Shown in pieces: positions 1 through 7,084 of a DNA stretch of 35,126 nucleotides (position 1 is its first letter; the number at the start of each line of letters is the position of its first letter). The notes beneath the pieces were generated by a model, which worked only from the letters and a program-made list of their open reading frames with translations, had not been told where the DNA came from and ran no database searches. A program made the position numbers and the translations under genes. Source of the DNA: Ghiorsea sp. (lineage in GTDB: Bacteria; Pseudomonadota; Zetaproteobacteria; Mariprofundales; Mariprofundaceae); contig JALUNK010000086.1 of NCBI GenBank assembly GCA_027055255.1, forward strand, positions 1 through 35,126. Reading direction: 5' to 3'.

Positions 1-218
1 TTAAATTGTATCAGCCCTTGTTTGTAATAAGTGTACATACCAAACAACGCTGTCACACCCACGATAAACAAGGAATATGCGGTTGCTTCAGCCGCACCCA
101 CACCCATCAAAAAGACAAGAATAGGCACAGTCAGGATAGAGCCTCCTGCGCCAAACACGCCAAGGCTCATACCCATAATTAAAGAGGCTGCAAGCCCCAG
201 CAACAGCATCATATCCAT
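1..218 (-). CDS. TauE/SafE family sulfite exporter-like permease, N-terminal part (truncated by window edge)
   Basis: Reverse-strand reading from ATG at 218 gives MDMMLLLGLAASLIMGMSLGVFGAGGSILTVPILVFLMGVGAAEATAYSLFIVGVTALFGMY..., with the GxxGAGGSxLTVPxL signature; open to the window edge. Confidence 0.85.
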   Translation of the reverse strand, partial: MDMMLLLGLAASLIMGMSLGVFGAGGSILTVPILVFLMGVGAAEATAYSLFIVGVTALFGMYTYYKQGLIQF

Positions 219-224
219 ATGCTT

Positions 225-641
225 TTACTTCTCGACTGGGTAACCAGCAGCTTTCCAGCCCTGCATGCTTTCAGGAATATTTTCAACGCTAAACCCTGCT
301 TTAGCTAAAATAGTTGAAGCCTTGGCAGCGCGTTTACCCGAATGGCAATAAACATAAACTTGTTTGTCTTTAGGCACTTCATTCATGCGCTCTTTTATTT
401 CAGACACTGGAATATTCACAGCACCCGGAACATGGCCTGCTTTGTATTCTTCAGGTGTACGCACATCAACAAATACGAATGGAATAGGTGAATTTCTGCC
501 TTGTTTCCAATGATTATATGCATGGATAATCGGTGCATTTTCATAACCTTGAGGTGTCATTTCCCCAACGCCGCAAGCATAAATACTTGTTGTTGCAGTC
601 AACATCAGACCTAAAACCAATATTTGAATTTTCTTTAACAT
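225..641 (-). CDS. Exported rhodanese-domain protein
   Basis: ORF track 225..728; the likely start is the internal Met (MLKKIQILVLGLMLTATTSIYACG..., signal peptide). Rhodanese motifs FVDVRTPEEYKAGHVPGAVNIP and active-site loop VYCHSGKR. Confidence 0.9.
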   Translation of the reverse strand: MLKKIQILVLGLMLTATTSIYACGVGEMTPQGYENAPIIHAYNHWKQGRNSPIPFVFVDVRTPEEYKAGHVPGAVNIPVSEIKERMNEVPKDKQVYVYCHSGKRAAKASTILAKAGFSVENIPESMQGWKAAGYPVEK

Positions 642-703
642 ACTTTTCTCCTTTTTTATTTGAACAGCCTCTAAACAGCGGCTTTTTGTTGTGTTTAACT
701 TCT

Positions 704-1393
704 TTATGATTCTTTGCTTAACCCGCACTTCAAGTTAGCTGGTACAGCTTCATGAATGCGCTTAGGCATAGGCAGATTTAAATTATTCATCAAATCCACA
801 AATCCTTGCCTTCCCAACTTCACCCTAGGGTTATGTGCTTTTTCTTCTGCCACGGTTGAAAGCATCATGCCTTTATAATCATGGCCGGGATAAACAATGG
901 TATCATCCGGTAGGGTATAAATTTTCTCAGTAATGGATGTATAAAGGGTATCCGCACTACCCGCTTGAAAATCGGTGCGTCCACAGCCACGGACAAATAG
1001 CGCATCACCGCTAAAAATCATGCCATTCGTTACAAAAGATAAGCAGCCTGATGTATGACCCGGTGTTTCCAACACACGCAATGTAAAAGCTCCGAAATGA
1101 AGCTCATCACCTTCTTGAAGCGGCACATCTACACACTCCACAGCTTCAGATGCCGCAACACCTGTTTGGCAACCTGTACGCTGACGCAGCAAGCCTGAAC
1201 CTGTGATATGATCGGCGTGAACATGGGTATCTACCACATATTTAAGCGTCAAACCAAGCTCTTCAGTCAGCTTTACATCGCGCTCAACCTGCTCAATCAC
1301 GGCATCAATAATAATCGCTTCTTTGCTTTTTTCATCAGCAAGCAAATAGGTGTAAGTCCATGTTGCTTCATCAAATAATTGTCTTACAAACAT
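704..1393 (-). CDS. MBL-fold metallo-hydrolase, ETHE1/persulfide dioxygenase-like
   Basis: Metal motif THVHADH, plus TPGHTSGCLSF, FSGDALFVRGCGRTDFQ and YPGHDY typical of ETHE1-like proteins; located among rhodanese genes. Confidence 0.88.
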   Translation of the reverse strand: MFVRQLFDEATWTYTYLLADEKSKEAIIIDAVIEQVERDVKLTEELGLTLKYVVDTHVHADHITGSGLLRQRTGCQTGVAASEAVECVDVPLQEGDELHFGAFTLRVLETPGHTSGCLSFVTNGMIFSGDALFVRGCGRTDFQAGSADTLYTSITEKIYTLPDDTIVYPGHDYKGMMLSTVAEEKAHNPRVKLGRQGFVDLMNNLNLPMPKRIHEAVPANLKCGLSKES

Positions 1394-1426
1394 ACTGACC
1401 TCCTTACCTTTATGATTTGTTTAAAT

Positions 1427-1756
1427 TTAACCTTGTAATGTTGGGTAGCCTGCTGCTTCCCAAGCCATAATACCACCCATGACATTGGTGACATGCGCAT
1501 AACCTTTTTGCATCAAAAAGCGTTGCGCTTGCCCTGAACGCGCGCCAGAACGGCAGCTCAAATAGATGTTTGCATCCTTAGGTAAATCCAAGGTGTCAAT
1601 TTGGCCCAAAGGATGATTTTTAACCAAAACACAATCAGGGCGAAGGGCTTTAAACTCTTCTTCTGTGCGTACATCTATCCAATGGTCAAAATCACCTGTT
1701 TCTACAACGTGATGAAAATCTTGTACTGTTGCTTCCATATCTTCTCTCCATTCCAA
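1427..1756 (-). CDS. Cytoplasmic single-domain rhodanese
   Basis: WIDVRTEEEFKALRPDC, active-site loop LSCRSGARSGQA, GGIMAWEAAGYP C-terminus; no signal peptide. Confidence 0.88.
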   Translation of the reverse strand: MEWREDMEATVQDFHHVVETGDFDHWIDVRTEEEFKALRPDCVLVKNHPLGQIDTLDLPKDANIYLSCRSGARSGQAQRFLMQKGYAHVTNVMGGIMAWEAAGYPTLQG

Positions 1757-1812
1757 TCGCTAAGGATTAATCTCTGAATTTTAGTGTGCGAAACATTAGC
1801 GATATTCTTTAA

Positions 1813-1828
1813 ATTAGCAATAGCTAAT
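1813..1828. promoter_or_regulatory. Putative operator (inverted repeat ATTAGC-AATA-GCTAAT)
   Basis: Perfect 6-bp inverted repeat, 57 bp upstream of the 1756 start codon; near-identical copy upstream of the ArsR gene at 3302-3317. Confidence 0.6.
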
Positions 1829-1873
1829 ATACTAATTTATAACCGCGTAAAAAGTAAGGTTTGAAAAATAGGC

Positions 1874-1903
1874 ATAAAAAAAGGCTGCTTATAAGCAGCC
1901 TTT
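1874..1903 (-). terminator. Rho-independent terminator of the 3282-1911 unit
   Basis: Perfect palindrome AAAGGCTGCTTATAAGCAGCCTTT (1880-1903), followed on the - strand by a T-run (AAAAAAA on +), just after the stop of the 1911..2303 gene. Confidence 0.85.
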
Positions 1904-1910
1904 CTCAATG

Positions 1911-2303
1911 TTAACGTTCGATTTCGAAGCCAGCGCCGCGCCAACCGCGCATACTCGCCTTCATATTGATGATATTATCAAAGCCCGCATCAACAAGTAT
2001 ATGCGTTGCTTTGGTAGAGCGGACACCTGATTCGCAATACACAAATACTTTGCCCGATTTCGGCACTTCAGCCAAATGGTCTGCTAGAACTTGAACAGGG
2101 ACATTCTTTGCACCCGGGACATGACCAGCAGCATATTCTTGCGGCGTACGCACATCCAAGAATAAGAAAGCTTCATTCTGTTTGCCTTTAAGCAATACTT
2201 GATGCGCTTCTTCTACGCTTGCAAGCGCTGCACCTTTAACCTGCCCATCATCACAAGCTGAAACCAACAAACCAGTCAGCACAATCAACCATAACTTTTT
2301 CAT
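1911..2303 (-). CDS. Rhodanese-domain lipoprotein
   Basis: MKKLWLIVLTGLLVSAC lipobox, FLDVRTPQEYAAGHVPGAKNVP, active-site loop VYCESGVRS. Confidence 0.9.
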   Translation of the reverse strand: MKKLWLIVLTGLLVSACDDGQVKGAALASVEEAHQVLLKGKQNEAFLFLDVRTPQEYAAGHVPGAKNVPVQVLADHLAEVPKSGKVFVYCESGVRSTKATHILVDAGFDNIINMKASMRGWRGAGFEIER

Positions 2304-2312
2304 ATTATCCCC

Positions 2313-2726
2313 TTATTTTCGTGGCAATTGCGCAGCACACCAGCTACCAAAACCACCTGCAAAATTATAAACATCCTTATGCCCTGCTTTGGCAATCATA
2401 CTCGCCGCCATCGCTGAACGCATACCCGCTGCGCAAATCAATACGACAGGTTTATCCATAGAAATCTTATTCATTTTTTGTTCAAATTCATTTAAAGGAA
2501 TATGAATAGCATTCGCTGGATGCCCACCGTTCCATTCACCTGATGAACGCACATCCACCAAAGTATGGTCTTCTTTAAAATCGGGGTATGCACCCGCAGT
2601 CATCTTTTTAATACCTAACATTTTTGGCTTTATCACCCTTCCCCAAACCATCCAGCCAACAATCGCAAATGCGATGATCAGTGGTAAATTATCTTGAACC
2701 CATGCCATGGTTAGCAGGTCTTGCAA
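2313..2726 (-). CDS. Membrane-anchored rhodanese
   Basis: N-terminal TM (LPLIIAFAIVGWMVWG) followed by a rhodanese domain: LVDVRSSGEWNGGHPANAIHIP, LICAAGMRSAMA, FAGGFGSW. The start could also be the Met at 2708. Confidence 0.88.
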   Translation of the reverse strand: MQDLLTMAWVQDNLPLIIAFAIVGWMVWGRVIKPKMLGIKKMTAGAYPDFKEDHTLVDVRSSGEWNGGHPANAIHIPLNEFEQKMNKISMDKPVVLICAAGMRSAMAASMIAKAGHKDVYNFAGGFGSWCAAQLPRK

Positions 2727-2926
2727 GCGGCTTCAGATTTAAGGCCTAACTTTTTCAAGATGATGCCCATCAAGCACCACTGCGTTATGCCTGATTGAAA
2801 TAAGTTTGCACCCACAAACAAGGTAAACCATAACCATGTTGGCTCTGAAAGTGGTGCGCCTGACAACACCACCGACAACATGATAAAAAATCCTGCAACT
2901 ACATGAATAATACGTTCTACTGACAT
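2711..2926 (-). CDS. DUF2892 (YgaP-type) small membrane protein
   Basis: 71 aa, VERIIHVVAGFFIMLS...LFVGANLFQSGITQWCLMGIILKKLG, resembling DUF2892/YgaP membrane-domain proteins; C-terminal CKTC. Confidence 0.8.
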   Translation of the reverse strand: MSVERIIHVVAGFFIMLSVVLSGAPLSEPTWLWFTLFVGANLFQSGITQWCLMGIILKKLGLKSEAACKTC

Positions 2927-2964
2927 ATCAAAGCTCCTGTTTAATTAAAGTGATAGTTTAAAGT

Positions 2965-3282
2965 TTATTTTTTAGCGCAAACATCAGGGCAATAAATGCC
3001 TTGAAGCGCGGTGAGAAGGTTTTCAAACTCAGGGTTAGCAATGCTGTAATACACTTGCTGACCACGCTTCTCATTAGTCAAGATACCCATCATGCGCATT
3101 TTAGATAAATGCTGGGAGAGGTTAGATTGCGATGAACCTGTGCGTTCAATCAAATCGTGTACGCACAGCGGGCCACTCATCAAATGGCATAAAACAGACA
3201 AGCGAACTTCATGCGCAATAGCTTTCAATCCTTCACTTGCTGTACTGATTTTTTCTTGAGGTATCATTTCCATAGAGCGCAT
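2965..3282 (-). CDS. ArsR/SmtB-family transcriptional regulator, YgaV/BigR-like
   Basis: wHTH core GLKAIAHEVRLSVLCHLMSGPLCVHDLIERTGSSQSNLSQHLSKMRMMGIL; Cys in VLCHLMSG and IYCP occupy places expected for sulfide-responsive ArsR proteins. Confidence 0.88.
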   Translation of the reverse strand: MRSMEMIPQEKISTASEGLKAIAHEVRLSVLCHLMSGPLCVHDLIERTGSSQSNLSQHLSKMRMMGILTNEKRGQQVYYSIANPEFENLLTALQGIYCPDVCAKK

Positions 3283-3299
3283 TATAAGGTCGGTTTATT

Positions 3300-3319
3300 A
3301 TATTAGCAATAGTTAATAT
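3300..3319. promoter_or_regulatory. Putative operator (ATATTAGC-AATA-GTTAATAT)
   Basis: Inverted repeat with one mismatch, 17 bp upstream of the ArsR start (3282), sharing ATTAGCAATAG(C/T)TAAT with 1813-1828. Confidence 0.6.
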
Positions 3320-3323
3320 GTGT

Positions 3324-4085
3324 TTATTTTCGTCTACACATCACATGCACATAACGACCCAATAAAATATAGGGCATGTGCTGAGAATATCGAAGCTCCA
3401 TAGACAAAACATCTGCGTCATGCTCATTGCCACCGCGCTTCATGCCCACATAATCACTGAACACCCGAATGCCACTGCGATAAAAGATTTCAAAACCATG
3501 CTCATTAAGCTTATTTTCCACCCAACTAGGCTGCAATGGGTTTGGCGGGGTTAAGCCCCCTTTCATGCCTGAAAAGTCGTTGTTATTGATTTTTTTGAAG
3601 TTACCACGCACCAAATTATGAAACATAAGCGCATCTTTATTATAAAACATCAATGAAACTAGACTGTCTGCATGGGTAAGCTCATGCAGCTTGGCGATAA
3701 AACTCTCAGGCTCATCCAACCATTCCAACACTGCATGACACAGTACCAAATCATAGGGTTTTGCTTTTAAATCTTGGAATGGTGCATGCAACCATTGTAT
3801 GTTTTTATTTATACCTTTCTCACATGCTGTTTGCTTCGCCGCAGCTAACATGTTCGCAGATATATCGTTGATACACACATCATGCCCAAGCCCTGCAAGC
3901 TGCAAGCCCATCTGCCCAAGCCCTGCACCCACATCAAGCACCTTTAAACCGCCATTTCCCCATGCTGGCACATATTGCTCCAAATCGCGCTGCAATACCG
4001 CCAACCGTATTTTACCTTTTCGGCTACCATAAATACGCTTTTGGAAATGTTCAGTTAAATCATCAAAATTGGTGTCTTGATTCAT
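3324..4085 (-). CDS. cmoM: tRNA uridine-34 carboxymethyltransfer-related methyltransferase CmoM (SmtA-like)
   Basis: NFDDLTEHFQKRIYGSRKGKIRLAVLQRDL N-terminus and SAM motif VLDVGAGLGQMGLQLA; strong resemblance to the CmoM family. Confidence 0.85.
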   Translation of the reverse strand: MNQDTNFDDLTEHFQKRIYGSRKGKIRLAVLQRDLEQYVPAWGNGGLKVLDVGAGLGQMGLQLAGLGHDVCINDISANMLAAAKQTACEKGINKNIQWLHAPFQDLKAKPYDLVLCHAVLEWLDEPESFIAKLHELTHADSLVSLMFYNKDALMFHNLVRGNFKKINNNDFSGMKGGLTPPNPLQPSWVENKLNEHGFEIFYRSGIRVFSDYVGMKRGGNEHDADVLSMELRYSQHMPYILLGRYVHVMCRRK

Positions 4086-4736
4086 TTATATTTTTTCAGA
4101 CACACCTGTCATCACTTTGGAGGTCAGCTTCATGCCTGACTTCACCATGGTGGGTAACTTAGCTGCACCCAAATCTTCCGCTAAATGTGCATGACCCATT
4201 TCATCAATTTTCATTTGCTCAATAATAGCTCGGCTTCGCTTATCTTCTTCAGGCAAGTTTTCTAAGTGACCTTGCAAATGAGAGACCACTTGATATTCCG
4301 TTTCCGCTAAGAATCCCAAGTTCCACCTATCGCCCACTGCACCTGCTGCAATGCCAATCGCAAACGAGCCAACATACCACAATGGGTCAAACAAGGATGG
4401 CTTTTCACCCAACTCATCCAAGCGCGTTCTGCACCAATTCAAATGGTCAGCTTCTTCTTCAGATGCATGCTTGAGTTTATCTTTAAGTGTTTTGTCTCGA
4501 GCAATGAGAGATTGCCCATGATACAAAGCCTGAGCCGCCATTTCCCCAGCATGATTCACCCGCATCAAACCAGCCGCTTTTTTCTTTTGTTCTGCGCTCA
4601 AATTATCTTCGCCTGTTTGCTCTGCGGGGTATTCGCGCTGGGTATGCTGGGCGATAAAGATATTGTTTAATGCTTTATCAATATGTCCAATCACGGCATC
4701 TGCTACATTGGTTTTTCGGAAATCATCATCTTTCAT
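4086..4736 (-). CDS. coq7: COQ7-family demethoxyubiquinone hydroxylase
   Basis: Di-iron motifs LMRVNHAGEMAAQALYHGQ, EEEADHLNWC, ETEYQVVSHLQGHL, QMKIDEMGHAHLA. Confidence 0.93.
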   Translation of the reverse strand: MKDDDFRKTNVADAVIGHIDKALNNIFIAQHTQREYPAEQTGEDNLSAEQKKKAAGLMRVNHAGEMAAQALYHGQSLIARDKTLKDKLKHASEEEADHLNWCRTRLDELGEKPSLFDPLWYVGSFAIGIAAGAVGDRWNLGFLAETEYQVVSHLQGHLENLPEEDKRSRAIIEQMKIDEMGHAHLAEDLGAAKLPTMVKSGMKLTSKVMTGVSEKI

Positions 4737-4758
4737 CGTGCTATTTTTACTTGTTTAC

Positions 4759-5487
4759 CTATTTATGCAAGTTATCATCAAAGCTTTGGTGCAACCACAT
4801 CGGCAGCTTCAAGCCATATTGCTGTAAAAGTTTGCGATTCTCTTTGTAGTTCGCATCAAACTTTTTGACATCCTGCCAAAAGGCTGGCGAGTGGTTCAAA
4901 TGTTTGAGGTGGGTTAACTCATGAATAAGCACATGCCGCACCAAAAAGTCAGGCAGAAATAAAAGCCCTGCATTAAGGTTGATATTTTTTTTCGCAGAGC
5001 AACTACCCCAGCGCCTTTTCTGCAAACGAATAGCAACCGTGCCATAAGATAAACCCATTTCTTGCGCCACAACAGCAAGCCAGGGTTTCAAATATTGCCT
5101 GCCCTTTTTCTTTACCCATGCTAACAAAGCTTGGCGCACTTGCTCTTTATCATCCATGTCACCTGTAACTGTGAGCATGAAACCCTGCTCGCTCAACTGA
5201 ATACGTGAAAGCGAGGAAGGTTGATAATCAAGCGCCCACTTCTGCCCCAAAGCCACAAAATCAATGATTTCTGGCAAATCTATGTTGGTTCTTTCTTGAA
5301 TGTTTAACGTTGATAACTGCTTAAGCACCCAAGCTGTATGCTGCGTCAACATAGACTGCATATACCGCTTAGGCATACGATGCGGCCATACAAGCTCGAC
5401 TTCGCCATAGTTACTGATGGTCAAGCGCGGACGCTTAGCACGTTTAGAAAGTCTAAGCTGCCATGTGAAAGGATAATCAGCGTTCAA
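4759..5487 (-). CDS. YgjP-like (DUF45/M48-type) metal-dependent hydrolase
   Basis: RWGSCSAKKNINLNAGLLFLPDFLVRHVLIHELTHLKHLNHSPAFW, an HExxH motif in the typical context. Confidence 0.9.
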   Translation of the reverse strand: MNADYPFTWQLRLSKRAKRPRLTISNYGEVELVWPHRMPKRYMQSMLTQHTAWVLKQLSTLNIQERTNIDLPEIIDFVALGQKWALDYQPSSLSRIQLSEQGFMLTVTGDMDDKEQVRQALLAWVKKKGRQYLKPWLAVVAQEMGLSYGTVAIRLQKRRWGSCSAKKNINLNAGLLFLPDFLVRHVLIHELTHLKHLNHSPAFWQDVKKFDANYKENRKLLQQYGLKLPMWLHQSFDDNLHK

Positions 5488-6258
5488 TTATTTTTTGAGG
5501 TAGTTCGCCATCAAAGCCAGCGAAATAAATCGAGGTGTCAACTTCTGTATCAGCCACAACAGTTTGTGTCGCCAACCCGGCACACAATAACCACCACCCA
5601 TATTTAAGGTTTGCAAGGATGCACTCACCACTTCTTTGGCGGGTGTACTAAATTCATTGCCTTTACCCTTGGGTGCGCCCGACACATCCCTAAACCCTGT
5701 GGGCGAAGGCCCTGGTGCTAGGGTCACAATCGCCAATTCACCTTGATGCTCTGCTCGAATCGCTTCACTCCAAAAGGTCATGCCTGCTTTAACGGCTGCA
5801 TAGGTTGCAAGATACGGCAGGGGTGTTTCTGCTGCCAAGGATGACACATTAATCATAAATCCATGGTTTTTTTTAAGCTGCGGAATCAAAGCGTGACCAA
5901 GCATAACGGGGGCTAATAAATCCACACGAATCACATCGGCTTGCGCCACACATTCTTTTTCGGCAAAACCACCCCACACGCCAAAACCTGCGTTATTCAC
6001 CAAACCTTTGATGGCATAAGAAGCAAGACTATCAATAAAGGTTTCTGTTTCTTTGCGTGATGATAAGTCTGCCTGCATACAGATATGTTTATCTGGATGT
6101 TGCAGCGCATTGTGGGTTAATTGTAAGCGAGACTTATCGCGACCGTGCAAGATAAGATTGTAGCCCAAAGCTTCAAGCTGCATGGCAAACTCAAGCCCAA
6201 AACCACCTGATGCACCTGTGAGCAATACCCAGAGCTTATCTTCAGGCTCGCTGTTCAT
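5488..6258 (-). CDS. SDR-family oxidoreductase
   Basis: TGASGGFGLEFA Rossmann motif, NNAGFGVWG, catalytic YAAVKAG; 4-bp overlap with the upstream gene. Confidence 0.9.
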   Translation of the reverse strand: MNSEPEDKLWVLLTGASGGFGLEFAMQLEALGYNLILHGRDKSRLQLTHNALQHPDKHICMQADLSSRKETETFIDSLASYAIKGLVNNAGFGVWGGFAEKECVAQADVIRVDLLAPVMLGHALIPQLKKNHGFMINVSSLAAETPLPYLATYAAVKAGMTFWSEAIRAEHQGELAIVTLAPGPSPTGFRDVSGAPKGKGNEFSTPAKEVVSASLQTLNMGGGYCVPGWRHKLLWLIQKLTPRFISLALMANYLKK

Positions 6259-7079
6259 GCGCTATCCGTAAAGCTCATCATGCTGCGATCACGTTTATTA
6301 AATGTTGCGATGGACTGCATGCCAAACTGCTGCAACAAAGCAAGGCAATCATTCATAGCATGCCCTACTTCACTGGGCGCATGCGCATCAGAGCCATAAG
6401 CAAAAGGGATACCTAGAGCTGTTGCTTTTTCAACAAGAGTTGGATGCGGATAAATTTCGCGCACAGGTTTACGCAAACCTGCTGAGCTAATCTCCAAGGC
6501 CACATCCGCTTTTTTTACTGCCACCAGCATGGCATCTTGAGCTTGTGCGACAGCTACCGAGTCTTTAGGCGCTCGATAACCAAACTTTTTAATCAAATCA
6601 GGATGGCCAATAATATCAAACAAACCACAAGCAGCTGATAGCTCAACCAGCTTAAAATAATCACAATAGGCCTGCTCAATATCGCATGTTTCAAAGCGCG
6701 CTATTTCATCAGGGTTATCAAAACCCCAATCGCCAATAAAATGAACAGAGCCCATCAAATAATCCCAATCATAATAGTTGGCTAGATGTGTAATATATTC
6801 TTCTGCGCCCTGATAATAATCGACTTCTAAGGCGGCTTTAATGCTTAACTGACCTTTAAATTGTTGTTGAGCTGCTTCCAGCTCTTCAAGAAAGGAATCC
6901 AATTCAGATTCATCCATACGCCATGCGGCATCAAAACCATCGGGCATGGGTGAATGGTCAGACATACCGATTTCTTTTAATCCAGCATCCACCGCAGCTT
7001 GCGCATATTCAGCAATGCTACCTTTGGCATGATTACATCTAGGCGTATGCATATGGTAATCTGGAACTTTTATAAACAT
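6255..7079 (-). CDS. PHP-domain histidinol-phosphatase
   Basis: PDYHMHTPRCNHAKGSIAEYAQAAVDAGLKEIGMSDHSP, MGSVHFIGDWGFDN, IGHPDLIKKF, YGSDAHAPSEVG. Confidence 0.88.
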   Translation of the reverse strand: MFIKVPDYHMHTPRCNHAKGSIAEYAQAAVDAGLKEIGMSDHSPMPDGFDAAWRMDESELDSFLEELEAAQQQFKGQLSIKAALEVDYYQGAEEYITHLANYYDWDYLMGSVHFIGDWGFDNPDEIARFETCDIEQAYCDYFKLVELSAACGLFDIIGHPDLIKKFGYRAPKDSVAVAQAQDAMLVAVKKADVALEISSAGLRKPVREIYPHPTLVEKATALGIPFAYGSDAHAPSEVGHAMNDCLALLQQFGMQSIATFNKRDRSMMSFTDSA

Positions 7080-7084
7080 CGTTA

